The notes under the pieces were generated by a model that saw nothing but the letters and a program-made list of their open reading frames with translations, was not told where the DNA came from and did not search any database. This document shows positions 31,818-39,990 of a DNA stretch of 43,317 nucleotides, piece by piece. Position numbers and translations under genes: made by a program. The stretch comes from Nitrospinae bacterium AH_259_B05_G02_I21. Its GTDB lineage: Bacteria > JADFOP01. The stretch's first letter is position 1; every line of letters begins with the position of its first letter. Location: the NCBI GenBank assembly GCA_027717595.1, contig JALLOF010000015.1:1-43317 (forward strand), written 5' to 3'.

Positions 31818-32969
31818 TCACCGCAAGAGACGCTCCAGCAGGGATCGTTCCTGGACGACCCAGTGATAGAGGAGCACTTTGGCCGCTCCGATAAGCGCTT
31901 CCGGCGGGATGTCCGCCGCGGGGGCGCCGGCGGTCGTAGGCGCCAGTATCCGGTAGCGGGCGGGGTCAGTGTACGGCACGTATGCTTCGGCCAACACATT
32001 GGGATAGCAGGCGGCGATGGGGGTCCCGACGGCGGCGGCCATATGGAGTGGGCCTGAGAGCACGCCCAAGAATAGATCGCACTTTTCTATGAGGGCCGCG
32101 GTATGGCTTAGGGACAAATGACCGGCAGCCACAATGGGTGGCTCCTTAAACGACCTGGCCCATTGGATGGAAGGCTGCCGATCGGCGGGCCCGCCTAGGA
32201 CGATGAATTGAGCGCCGACCTCTGCCGCCAAGGCCTTCACCACGGTGGTCCAGGCTTCCAAGGGCCAATGACGATCCGTCGGCATTGAGACCCAGGGGTG
32301 GAGCACGATAAGCGGCCGTCCCAGTGTGGCGTGCTTGGCTAAGAAGTCCTCCGCGGCCCTTTGGTCCTCTTCCGAGATGGGCACGGAAAGCGGCCCTGGG
32401 TCGGCGTCACCGCCCAGTGCCTCGATCACCGCGAGGTTCTTGACCACGCAATGGCGACGGCCCGGCCAGTGTTCGGGAACCCGGCAGTGGAAAGCTGCCC
32501 CACGCCCGTCGGTGTCTCGTCCGGCGCGGTAGGTCGCCCCGACCGCTTTGAGCAGCAACCCCATAAGGACGGCCCCCCGAAGCGAAGTGATATGCATGAA
32601 ATTGACGGCCAGGTCGAAGCGCTCGCGCCGAAGCGCCCGCCACGTCTGCCAGAGGTGGCGCAGGCCAGCAGGGCGACACCAGCCCCAGCGGTTGTCGTAG
32701 AGGAGAAGGTCGATGTCGAGCGGAACGATTGCATCCACCGCTGGCCATCCAGAAAAGAGGTCCACCACGCGGCGGTTCACGAGAACGACAATCCGAGCCT
32801 CGGGATTGGCGTGGCGAAGCGCCCGGATGGCGGGCGTGGCGAGGAGGCAATCCCCAATGCCGGCAACCACGACGGCCAGAATGCGCCGGAAGGGCGGAGG
32901 TGGGCCTTTCCATCGGCCGAGGAGCCGTCGGAGCAAGGCGAGAAGCGCATTTTCCAGTGTGCGCAGCAT
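31818..32969 (-). CDS. GT9-family glycosyltransferase (heptosyltransferase-like)
   Basis: 383 aa, ATG 32969. GT-B fold of ADP-heptose:LPS heptosyltransferases: ILAVVVAGIGDCLLATPAIR, ARIVVLVNRRVVDLFSGWP, FDLAVNFMHITSLRGAVLM, LIVLHPWVSMPTDRHWPLEA, FIVLGGPADRQPSI and CDLFLGVLSGPLHMAAAVGT. The usual donor-site D-S-G-P-x-H is G-V-L-S-G-P-L-H here. The first 25 residues are basic and hydrophobic and may tether the protein to the membrane. In an EPS block it may transfer heptose or another sugar to the growing unit rather than to LPS core. It is followed by the GT4 fusion after 55 bp. The sugar donor is unknown. Confidence 0.87.
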   Translation of the reverse strand: MLRTLENALLALLRRLLGRWKGPPPPFRRILAVVVAGIGDCLLATPAIRALRHANPEARIVVLVNRRVVDLFSGWPAVDAIVPLDIDLLLYDNRWGWCRPAGLRHLWQTWRALRRERFDLAVNFMHITSLRGAVLMGLLLKAVGATYRAGRDTDGRGAAFHCRVPEHWPGRRHCVVKNLAVIEALGGDADPGPLSVPISEEDQRAAEDFLAKHATLGRPLIVLHPWVSMPTDRHWPLEAWTTVVKALAAEVGAQFIVLGGPADRQPSIQWARSFKEPPIVAAGHLSLSHTAALIEKCDLFLGVLSGPLHMAAAVGTPIAACYPNVLAEAYVPYTDPARYRILAPTTAGAPAADIPPEALIGAAKVLLYHWVVQERSLLERLLR

Positions 32970-33032
32970 AGCTGAACTATAAATCGGAATTATTCCTCAA
33001 TCAATTGATCATTCCGCATGGGTACTTTTCCG

Positions 33033-33935
33033 TTAGGGTCTCTTTTGGGCGATAATCCGCAGTTTATCGCCAACATGCCAGTGGGCTAAGACGGCGTTAA
33101 TTGTATCCTTGACGGCCTTGAGCAGTCGTCTGCGCCGAATTGCCCGAGAAATCCGTGCATCCGAACGGCGGATTGCAGCCCGCTCGGTTTTGGGACCACG
33201 CCAAGCCTCCAGGAGGTGGTGAAGGAGAAGACTTTCCGTTCGAACTCTGAGGACCTCGAAACCTTCCTTTTCCACGAAGCTCACCAGTGAGCGGGGCGGG
33301 AAGAGATGGAGGTGTTCGGGTGGTGTGTAGTAAATCCACCTCTGTCCGAGGATGCGGGCCGTCATGCTCTCTGGATTTGGCGTGGCGATGACCAGCAGCC
33401 CCCCCGGGGTCAGAACGCGCTTCGCCTCCTGTAGTCCTGCCCGTGGATTGGGCAGGTGCTCCAGCACATCCAATATGGTGACGACGTCCACGCTCTCATC
33501 CCCAAAGGGGATAGAGGTAGCATCTCCTTTGGGCACCTTGAGTCCGAGGGTTTCCAGGGCGAGAACTCGCTGTGGTTCAGAAATTTCAACGCCGCAGACG
33601 TGCCTGAAGTCCTGGCGTACGGCTTCTAAGAAGAAGCCAAACCCGCAGCCGACGTCAAGGAGACGGAGGCCACTCGTCGCGAAGCCATTCGGGAGATCGA
33701 TTAAAAGATTCTCTCGACTTGTCTGGGCATATGCGCGGCCCTCCGCTTGGTAGTCTGGTTTGTGGGGGTCTGGCCGGTAGCCCTCGCCGTATACGGAGCG
33801 TATTATTTCCGGCTCCGGAAGCGGCCAGACAAACCGGAGGCCGCAGGTGTCGCAGCGGTAATGGGAGAAGCTCCACTTTCGAAAGAGAAATGTAGCTGAT
33901 TCGTTGTCTATTGGGCAGTAAATTGGCTTCGTCAC
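33033..33935 (-). CDS. class I SAM methyltransferase with degenerate zinc-ribbon N-terminus
   Basis: 300 aa, GTG start at 33935 (reads MTKPIYCPIDNESATFLF). N-terminal Cys residues C7, C28 and C31 (YCPID, YRCDTCGLRF) outline a zinc ribbon, but the second cysteine expected in CPxC is aspartate (CPID), so metal binding may be altered. Then come RLLDVGCGFGFFLEAVRQ (SAM loop), CGVEISEPQRVLALETLGL, VDVVTILDVLEHLPNPRAGL, LTPGGLLVIATPNPESM and YYTPPEHLHLFPPRSLVSF, the pattern of Methyltransf_23 proteins common in O-antigen loci. It is probably a sugar O-methyltransferase. The 195-bp gap upstream (33936-34130) has no recognisable gene or strong promoter. Confidence 0.83.
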   Translation of the reverse strand: MTKPIYCPIDNESATFLFRKWSFSHYRCDTCGLRFVWPLPEPEIIRSVYGEGYRPDPHKPDYQAEGRAYAQTSRENLLIDLPNGFATSGLRLLDVGCGFGFFLEAVRQDFRHVCGVEISEPQRVLALETLGLKVPKGDATSIPFGDESVDVVTILDVLEHLPNPRAGLQEAKRVLTPGGLLVIATPNPESMTARILGQRWIYYTPPEHLHLFPPRSLVSFVEKEGFEVLRVRTESLLLHHLLEAWRGPKTERAAIRRSDARISRAIRRRRLLKAVKDTINAVLAHWHVGDKLRIIAQKRP

Positions 33936-34130
33936 GACCTCAAATTATCCGATTTCGTCAAGAGCGGTGCCGATTGAAACGTTGGGCGACCTAAAGTTCG
34001 TTCCTCGACTCCACCTGACTCTGCTGGGAACTCTCAGCGATTGCTCGAAAGTGGAACTTGATCCACGCGATGGCTTTTTTTCAGAGATCCATCGTATTCT
34101 GCGCAAAGCAAGCCTTTCTCTATACGCTAG

Positions 34131-35549
34131 CTAAGAAACCATGGAAGGGGAGGGGAATGCAAGGGCAACCTGTTCTTCCTCCTCTGCTTCGACCTCCAAT
34201 GAGCGGACGACGATTCCCGTGAGAAGCCAAAAGGGCTCCATTATGCGAACGATGATAAAGGTGTTTGTCCCGACACTATGTGCGGCGAGGGCGATGACTC
34301 CAACAGCCAAGCCAAGGCCGAGAGCTCGGAAGAGGGGCGTTTTCGCCCCCCGGTAGGTCTTGTATCCCACCCGAAAGATGGACGCGAGCAGCCAGAGGAA
34401 TATGCCGAGACCCACCAGGCCCGTCTCCGCCAACACCCGGGCAAACTGGGCGTCCAGGAAGGCGTACCCCGTTATCCCGTGGCCGAGGAAGGGGTGCTTG
34501 ATCCAGTCTCTGGCAAGCTCCTGGTAGGACCGAATCCTGGCAGAGGTCGACGTGTCGAGTCGTATGCCGAACACCTCGACCTGCCCTGGTTGGGGGAAGT
34601 AGGATTGCTCCCAGGTGTACTTGATTCGATCTTTGACCACCTGAGGGATGATAAAAGGCCCTGACAGAGCTAGAATTATTAAAATAAGAACCAGTATGCC
34701 CCGCCGGGGGCTGAAGGCGAGGAAGGCGAAGAACATCGCGATGAGCGCCAAAAACGAGGCTCGAGAGAGGGAAAAGAGGAGTGGAAAGGCGATGAACAGC
34801 AAGAGAAGCGTTATTCCCTTCACCCTGGGGTTATCGTGGAGCAAGATGATACTGATAATGAGGGAAAGCATCAAGACGATGTATCCCCCGAAGGTGTTGG
34901 GTTCGCCCTGCTCTCCCTCAAAAGGCGCCGTCACACGGGCCCCCGAAGGAATTTGGATTAGCCCATATATGGAGACCAACGCACAGGTAACAAGGAGGGC
35001 CAGGACCAATCGGCGCGCATGGTCCTTGTCGCGCAGGATGTTCACCGTCATGAAGTAGACGAAAAAGTACTCAATGAGTTTGAGTGTAAAGAAAAGGCCC
35101 GCTATTCCATGGACCAGGCCGTTCATGTAGCCCCACACGGTGGAGAGGATCATGACCAAGACATACCAGGCAATGGGTCTGTTGAGCGGGGTGCGGCGCA
35201 GCAGCCCGAGCCCATGCTCGAGGGCCGTGCGGGCGAACCACGAGAGCGCGATGACTGCGATGAGAAAATCGTCCAGTCGAAGGGTGATGCCCCGTTCGAG
35301 GGTCGCTCTGCTCCCGCCGACTTCCCCCGCGATGATCTCTGGCGAAAAGAGCATGGAGAAGATCAGGATGTAGAGGCCGGCTTCAGGGCTGACAAAGGAA
35401 GCGATAAAGACGGCGGCCAGCGCCACGCCGGCGAGGAGGTAGTACTGAGGAAACCGGACAAGCCCGGTGGACACGGCAATGGCGGCCACCAGAAGTATGC
35501 CCGCCGGTATGAGGAGCTTCGCGGTGGTATTGGCGACGGCCGCTCTCAT
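34131..35549 (-). CDS. O-antigen ligase/polymerase-like membrane protein (Wzy/WaaL superfamily)
   Basis: 472 aa, ATG 35549, with about twelve hydrophobic segments (LLIPAGILLVAAIAVSTGLV, YYLLAGVALAAVFIASFV, FFTLKLIEYFFVYFMTVNIL and so on). A large periplasmic loop contains SARIRSYQELARDWIKHPFL and GHGITGYAFLDAQFARVLAE, the Wzy_C hallmark. The segment GEPNTFGGYIVLMLSLI before it is also typical. It polymerises or ligates lipid-linked repeat units on the periplasmic face. Positioned directly after Wzc and OmpA-Wza (28-bp gap), it is most simply the Wzy polymerase of this polymer. The C-terminal tail is acidic (EVEAEEEEQ). Sequence cannot distinguish polymerase from ligase. Confidence 0.83.
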   Translation of the reverse strand: MRAAVANTTAKLLIPAGILLVAAIAVSTGLVRFPQYYLLAGVALAAVFIASFVSPEAGLYILIFSMLFSPEIIAGEVGGSRATLERGITLRLDDFLIAVIALSWFARTALEHGLGLLRRTPLNRPIAWYVLVMILSTVWGYMNGLVHGIAGLFFTLKLIEYFFVYFMTVNILRDKDHARRLVLALLVTCALVSIYGLIQIPSGARVTAPFEGEQGEPNTFGGYIVLMLSLIISIILLHDNPRVKGITLLLLFIAFPLLFSLSRASFLALIAMFFAFLAFSPRRGILVLILIILALSGPFIIPQVVKDRIKYTWEQSYFPQPGQVEVFGIRLDTSTSARIRSYQELARDWIKHPFLGHGITGYAFLDAQFARVLAETGLVGLGIFLWLLASIFRVGYKTYRGAKTPLFRALGLGLAVGVIALAAHSVGTNTFIIVRIMEPFWLLTGIVVRSLEVEAEEEEQVALAFPSPSMVS

Positions 35550-35577
35550 GGTCGTTCAGCCGTGGTGTCGAAGGTCG

Positions 35578-37818
35578 TCAGGAGCGAGAGGGTGACTTGC
35601 GGCGGAACAGGAAGCCTAAGAGACCACGTTTTTTTCCATCGTCCTCAATGCCACGCCCGTAGGAGTCTTTGTGGTAATACCGGTAGTAGCCGAGCTCGTA
35701 AAAGTCGGGGCTCACTTCGGCCTTGATCTTGTTCAGCACAATGCCCACGACCTCGCCCTTGACGTTCTCGATGAGAAACTTGGCGCGTCTCAAGGCGGAT
35801 CGGGCAATCTTGCCCACCTCGTACACGAAGACGACTCCGTCACACCTGGCCCCAAGGATCGCGGCATCGCTGACGGGTATGGTGGGTGGGGTATCGATCA
35901 ACACATAGTCATAGGCTTCCCGGAGCTCCTCTATAAACACGCTCATCATATCCGAGTGGAGGATCTCCGTCGGGTTGGTGGGGATGGTCCCACACGTGAT
36001 GATGTGGAGGTTATCCATGCCCGGGGTCTGAAGGATTTCGTCAAGCTCAAACGGTCCCAACAGGAGATCGGGGACGGATTTGACCGTCTCTTGCCACGGC
36101 TGGTTGCCAAGGAGGATGTCGGTTAGACCAATGTGTCGGTTGAGGCCGAACATGCTGTGGACATTAGGCTTGCGCAGGTCGGCATCCAGCAGCAGGGTCT
36201 TCTTCCCCATCTGAGCGAAGGTCAAAGCCAGGTTGGCGCTGATGGAGGTCTTGCCCTCCAGGGGGTTGGTGCTCGTGACGAGAAATGTCTTGTAGTCTTT
36301 CTCCAGGTGGAGGTACTGGATGTTGGTCCGCAGAGCCCGGAAGCTCTCGGCGAAGTTGGATCGGGAGTCGTAGTGCAAGAGGAGCATGGCGTGGTCTTTG
36401 AGGGCGCCTTCCAGGGGGGTCGTCGCCTTGTCCTGCAGTTTCTTTATGGTCTTGTCGACCTCGATGAAGGGAATGAGGCCGAGCACCGGTACCTCGAGGA
36501 AGCTCTCCACGTCCTCGATCGCTCCGATGGACGTGTCGAGGGTCTCGAAGACGAAAGCAAGGACGCCGCCAAGCAGGACGCCGAGAAAGATGCCCACGAC
36601 GGTGATGGCGAAGACGGCAGGCTGATTGATCGGCTCGGAGGGTGGCACGGCAGGGCGGATGATGGTGACATCGTAGACCCTCTGGGCGGTCCGGATGAGG
36701 ATGTCTTGGTACCGCTCCTGGAGATGAGCGAAGGTGGCTGCATTGACTTTCACGGAGCGATCAAGACGGGCCAGGCGGAGACCCATCTGGGGGTAGCCGG
36801 CGATTCGTTCCTTCATCTCGCCCAGCTTCGCCTCCAGGCTCTCCCTCTTGCGCCGGAGGGTGTTCTGCTCGGCTTCCAGCTGCTCCAGCATGTTCTGGAT
36901 GGTCTCGTCGATTTTGATTGTGAGGGCTTTGACGTCGGGGTGCTGGTCGGTGAACTCCAACAATAGGGTGTCTCGCTCGACCAGGAACCGGTTGAGATTG
37001 TCCTTCATCGTCTGGTAGACGGAGCTGGGGCTTGCGCCCGGCCGACCCAGCTCCTCCTGTGCCGGGAGCCGTTTCTCTTCGCGCAGGTGCTTGAGAATGA
37101 TGCTGACTTCTTTGAGTTTGTCTTCGGTATCGGCGAGGGCCCTTTCGGCCTGAGTCAAAGCGCTGAAATCTTCTGATGCCTGGGTCGCGACGGGCACCGA
37201 GCCGGTACGCTCTTTATAGAGCTTGATCTCGTCCTCCCCGGTTTCGAGCTCGGCCTTCACCGTGCCGAGTTGCCGTTCGATGAACCTTCTAGCTTCGTCC
37301 ACCTGCTTGTTCTTCTGCTGGAAGTCCCACTGGCGGAAGGCCTGGGCCACGGTGTTCGCTATCCGTTGGGCCATCACCGGGTTATTGGCCGTGGCGGTTA
37401 TCGTGGCGACTTCGGTGAAGCCCTCTCTCTCCGTTTCGATTTGATCTTTGAGGGCTAAAACCGTCTTGAGCAGTTCAGGATTCTTGCGGATGGCCTCGGC
37501 GGAGAGCTTAGGGTCGACCAGGCCCAGTTGCTTGGCCGATCGGACCATGACGGGAAAGCTCCGGATGAGCAACCGCTGCGTGTCAATGTCCTCTCCCGTA
37601 CGGAACGCGGCGAGAAAAGCACCCCTGCCCCCGCTCCCCAATGGGACGTTGCGACTGATCTTAATTGCGGCGGATGCTTGGTAGATAGGCTCGACCTCCT
37701 GGTAGGTGGCGAAGATGAAGGTCAAGGCGGCCAACATCACCGTCGTCACGATGACCGTGAACTTCCGCTTCCTGAAGACTCTCCAGTAATCCCGAAGATT
37801 GAAATCGTATTGGGCCAT
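35578..37818 (-). CDS. Wzc-type chain-length determinant/tyrosine kinase
   Basis: 746 aa, ATG 37818. Wzz domain: YWRVFRKRKFTVIVTTVMLA (first TM, about 13-32), a long periplasmic coiled-coil section (residues about 170-370), and a second TM VFAITVVGIFLGVLLGGVLA near 410-430. The C-terminal BY-kinase domain has Walker A STNPLEGKTSISANLALTFA (K523; PLEGKT instead of the common PGEGKS), Walker A' KTLLLDADLRKPN, Walker B DYVLIDTPP, and a tyrosine cluster ELGYYRYYHKDSY before a basic tail. It couples polymer length control to export and switches by C-terminal tyrosine phosphorylation. It lies 18 bp downstream of OmpA-Wza. A partner phosphatase (Wzb) is not in the window. Confidence 0.93.
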   Translation of the reverse strand: MAQYDFNLRDYWRVFRKRKFTVIVTTVMLAALTFIFATYQEVEPIYQASAAIKISRNVPLGSGGRGAFLAAFRTGEDIDTQRLLIRSFPVMVRSAKQLGLVDPKLSAEAIRKNPELLKTVLALKDQIETEREGFTEVATITATANNPVMAQRIANTVAQAFRQWDFQQKNKQVDEARRFIERQLGTVKAELETGEDEIKLYKERTGSVPVATQASEDFSALTQAERALADTEDKLKEVSIILKHLREEKRLPAQEELGRPGASPSSVYQTMKDNLNRFLVERDTLLLEFTDQHPDVKALTIKIDETIQNMLEQLEAEQNTLRRKRESLEAKLGEMKERIAGYPQMGLRLARLDRSVKVNAATFAHLQERYQDILIRTAQRVYDVTIIRPAVPPSEPINQPAVFAITVVGIFLGVLLGGVLAFVFETLDTSIGAIEDVESFLEVPVLGLIPFIEVDKTIKKLQDKATTPLEGALKDHAMLLLHYDSRSNFAESFRALRTNIQYLHLEKDYKTFLVTSTNPLEGKTSISANLALTFAQMGKKTLLLDADLRKPNVHSMFGLNRHIGLTDILLGNQPWQETVKSVPDLLLGPFELDEILQTPGMDNLHIITCGTIPTNPTEILHSDMMSVFIEELREAYDYVLIDTPPTIPVSDAAILGARCDGVVFVYEVGKIARSALRRAKFLIENVKGEVVGIVLNKIKAEVSPDFYELGYYRYYHKDSYGRGIEDDGKKRGLLGFLFRRKSPSRS

Positions 37819-37836
37819 GGATTCTCGGTTGCTCCT

Positions 37837-39384
37837 TTAGTCTGTGAAGATGGGCCCGCGTTCACCAGACGCGCTGCCGGGCGTCATGGCGTCGAGGTCT
37901 AACAAGATTCCCGTCGCATCCGTGATCCTTGAGAGCGTTGGCGCGAGCCGCTCCATCCAGAGGTTCCACTTGGCGATGAAAACCGTGGGAACGACGATGA
38001 CGTCGTTGTTGGCGATTAACACATCCTGGGTGCGGTCACCCGTATCCATAATGTGCTTCACGTTGGAGACGAGAAGCTGTGTTTGGGCTCCCCGCCCACG
38101 GAATATGTAGACCTTGCGCTTGTTGGCATCGTCGGTAAAGCCGCCGGCCAAGGAAATGCTCTGGAGCACCGTCACGGGCTCATCGACGATAAACGTCCCT
38201 TCCCGGTTGACCTCTCCGACGACGAAAACCCTGTTGTCAGCTCGAAGCGGGAGGAATATCACATCCCCGTCATCGAGAATAAGGTTCTCTGTGGTGTCGC
38301 CTTCGAAGATGACACGAGCCAGATTTACCACGACCTTCTGGCCGTCGCCTCGGATGACTTCGACCCGCTTGAGGTTCGCGTTGTCCGCATGGCCGCCGGC
38401 ACGAATTAGCAGGTCCAGCAACGTGGTCTTGCCCTCGAGGATATAGGTGCCTGGCCCCGTCTGCTCCGCTCCAAAGACGTTTCCTCTCTCTACCCCCCCG
38501 AAGATGGAAGCCGATTTGCTGTTGTACTCCTTGATGAGTATATCGATTCGTGGGAATTTCAGAAACTCGGATAGACGATCCGTCAGGAGATTGTCGCTCT
38601 CGGTGATGGTCAAGCCGGCGACAGGTGCATCCTCGATGAAGCCGAAGGAAATATTCCCGTCAGGTCTGACCGTTATTTCGAACTTTTCTTCCTTGAGGGC
38701 ACGCCACAACGTGATGTTCAAGATATCCCCTGGCCCGACGATGTACTGCGGCGTGCCGCTCACTTCGGTAAAGACGCTGTTTTCAATAATCGGCAGTTGA
38801 GCGCCCAAGGCCCCTCCCATAGCCGGTGCGGCCGGGGCGGCGGCCAGAATCACCTCGCTCCGCCGGTTCTTGGCGGCCGCCTTGGCCCCGTTGGGCACGA
38901 GGAGCAGCCCCTTGCCCACTCCAGTGGCACGAATGCCGTTGGCGGGAATCCCTTCGGATACGAGATAGGCTTTGACGGCCTCGGCCCGCTTTATCGAAAG
39001 GGAAACCGGGTTGATTTTGCTCGCCAGGCCGCCTTCATCGAGGCCCGCGTGCCCGATCACCCTGATGGAGCCCGGCATGGCCTTTTGAGCGGCGGCCACG
39101 GCCGCCTTCAGCGTGGCCGTGGCGCTCGAAGAGAGGGTGGCCTCCTCATGGTCGAAAAAGACCATGAATGAGGTTGTATTGGTTTGATTGAAGTCCCGCA
39201 CGGGCAGGGCAGGAGAGGCGGAGCTGTTAGGCCCCGCTTGGCCAGCAGCAGCCTTATGCGCGGGAATCGCCCGGCTGGCTTTGCAGGCTTGTGTGAGAAG
39301 GAGCACGCTGCAGGCAATCGCCACCCGGAAAAAGAGTCGATTGCCTCGCCAGAACGAACGCACAATAGGTAGGAGGGTTTCCAT
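37837..39384 (-). CDS. polysaccharide export protein (Wza) fused to an OmpA-like domain
   Basis: 515 aa from ATG 39384, preceded by GAAGAAGGG. The open frame runs on to 39522, but that end lies inside the promoter -35 box, so the longer form is excluded. A membrane-targeting N-terminus (LFFRVAIACSVLLLTQAC, Cys 34) may be a lipoprotein signal, although the TQAC lipobox is off consensus. Residues about 71-182 are OmpA/MotB-like: FMVFFDHEEATLSSSATATL, RVIGHAGLDEGG, LSIKRAEAVKAYL, ATGVGKGLLLVPNG and NRRSEVIL. From about 212 there is Poly_export (QYIVGPGDILNITLWR) and then SLBB-type repeats (VFVVGEVNREGTFIVDEPVT). It would form the outer-membrane channel while anchoring to peptidoglycan. Confidence 0.9.
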   Translation of the reverse strand: METLLPIVRSFWRGNRLFFRVAIACSVLLLTQACKASRAIPAHKAAAGQAGPNSSASPALPVRDFNQTNTTSFMVFFDHEEATLSSSATATLKAAVAAAQKAMPGSIRVIGHAGLDEGGLASKINPVSLSIKRAEAVKAYLVSEGIPANGIRATGVGKGLLLVPNGAKAAAKNRRSEVILAAAPAAPAMGGALGAQLPIIENSVFTEVSGTPQYIVGPGDILNITLWRALKEEKFEITVRPDGNISFGFIEDAPVAGLTITESDNLLTDRLSEFLKFPRIDILIKEYNSKSASIFGGVERGNVFGAEQTGPGTYILEGKTTLLDLLIRAGGHADNANLKRVEVIRGDGQKVVVNLARVIFEGDTTENLILDDGDVIFLPLRADNRVFVVGEVNREGTFIVDEPVTVLQSISLAGGFTDDANKRKVYIFRGRGAQTQLLVSNVKHIMDTGDRTQDVLIANNDVIVVPTVFIAKWNLWMERLAPTLSRITDATGILLDLDAMTPGSASGERGPIFTD

Positions 39385-39493
39385 GAGACCCTTCTTCCTC
39401 GCTCCTACTTTATCCCCCCCCTCCACCGGCCTGGATGTAAGTCGGTCAGGCCTTTCCCTCCAAGGTGTCATTTTCATTCTCTTTAAATTCAGT

Positions 39494-39522
39494 AGATTAT
39501 CAATAAGTACGTTAATCGTCAA
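39494..39522 (-). promoter_or_regulatory. sigma-70-type promoter of the exopolysaccharide operon
   Basis: Minus-strand TTGACG (39522-39517), a 17-bp spacer and TAATCT (39499-39494). Transcription would begin near 39487, leaving a leader of about 100 nt before ATG 39384. No ops/JUMPstart element (GGCGGTAG) is visible in that leader. This is the only good promoter upstream of the long minus-strand block. Confidence 0.6.
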
Positions 39523-39663
39523 GGGTATTTCTCCCTTTCTTTCCGGGTTCCTTGAGGAGTTTTCGCCTCAGCCAAAGCGCCTTTGGCACGCGCCCAAAGC
39601 CCTTTTTGCGCTTTCAGTGCCCCGGACCGCTGCCACTGAGCCTCGACCCTTCTCTGCCTCGGC

Positions 39664-39692
39664 TTGACGCCTGCCCCCTGCTGGTATATAAA
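39664..39692 (+). promoter_or_regulatory. promoter of the tRNA-Ala gene
   Basis: TTGACG at 39664-39669, 17-bp spacer, TATAAA at 39687-39692, ending about 53 bp before the mature tRNA 5' end. A GC-rich inverted repeat GCCGGG/CCCGGC (39701-39706 and 39716-39721) would form a hairpin in the precursor's 5' leader. It points away from the EPS promoter, so the two are divergent. Confidence 0.6.
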
Positions 39693-39745
39693 AGTGCCGT
39701 GCCGGGCCCTTCCAGCCCGGCCTCATTCGTCGGAAGGGTTTTGGT

Positions 39746-39822
39746 GGGGCAGTAGCTCAGTCTGGGAGAGCGCCACGTTCGCAACGTGGAGGTCGTGGGT
39801 TCGATCCCCATCTGCTCCACCA
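39746..39822 (+). tRNA. tRNA-Ala (anticodon CGC)
   Basis: A 77-nt cloverleaf can be drawn by hand. The acceptor stem is GGGGCAG with CTGCTCC, including the G3-U70 wobble that is the alanine identity element. The D-stem is GCTC/GAGC. The anticodon stem CCACG/CGTGG closes the loop TTCGCAA (anticodon CGC at 39780-39782, reading GCG codons). The T-stem is GTGGG/CCCAT with loop TTCGATC. Discriminator A and CCA are encoded at 39819-39822. GCG is a frequent alanine codon in this GC-rich DNA. Confidence 0.95.
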
Positions 39823-39835
39823 AATCTTGCCGTTG

Positions 39836-39868
39836 AAGCCCTTCGGCTGTCGTGTCGAAGGGCTTTTG
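39836..39868 (+). terminator. intrinsic terminator of the tRNA gene
   Basis: Perfect 10-bp inverted repeat AAGCCCTTCG (39836-39845) and CGAAGGGCTT (39856-39865) with a 10-base loop, followed by TTTTG. On the minus strand the same hairpin lies about 120 bp beyond the stop of the M50/HlyD gene and could serve as a weaker bidirectional terminator, but no U-run follows in that direction. Confidence 0.8.
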
Positions 39869-39990
39869 TATGTAGAGCAAGAGTTTACACCGTCCTCGGA
39901 ATAGCTCGAAAACACAATATTCGTCTCCGGTTTGGGCTTGAGGTGTAGAGGCGGGGGTCGTTTGAAATTATCGAGCGGCGTCTCGTCTCT

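Noticed and set aside
31763-31999. N-terminal extension of the double GT4 protein
   Set aside because: It overlaps the end of the GT9 gene in another frame and is arginine/proline-rich; GTG 31762 directly precedes the conserved GT4 start.
36133-36966. A 277-aa plus-strand open frame rich in G, D and V
   Set aside because: It is antisense to the Wzc coding sequence, whose motifs are unambiguous.
39385-39522. 46-residue extension of the Wza-OmpA protein
   Set aside because: It would begin in the -35 box and run through the -10 and the expected transcription start; ATG 39384 has a good ribosome-binding site and a membrane-targeting segment follows.
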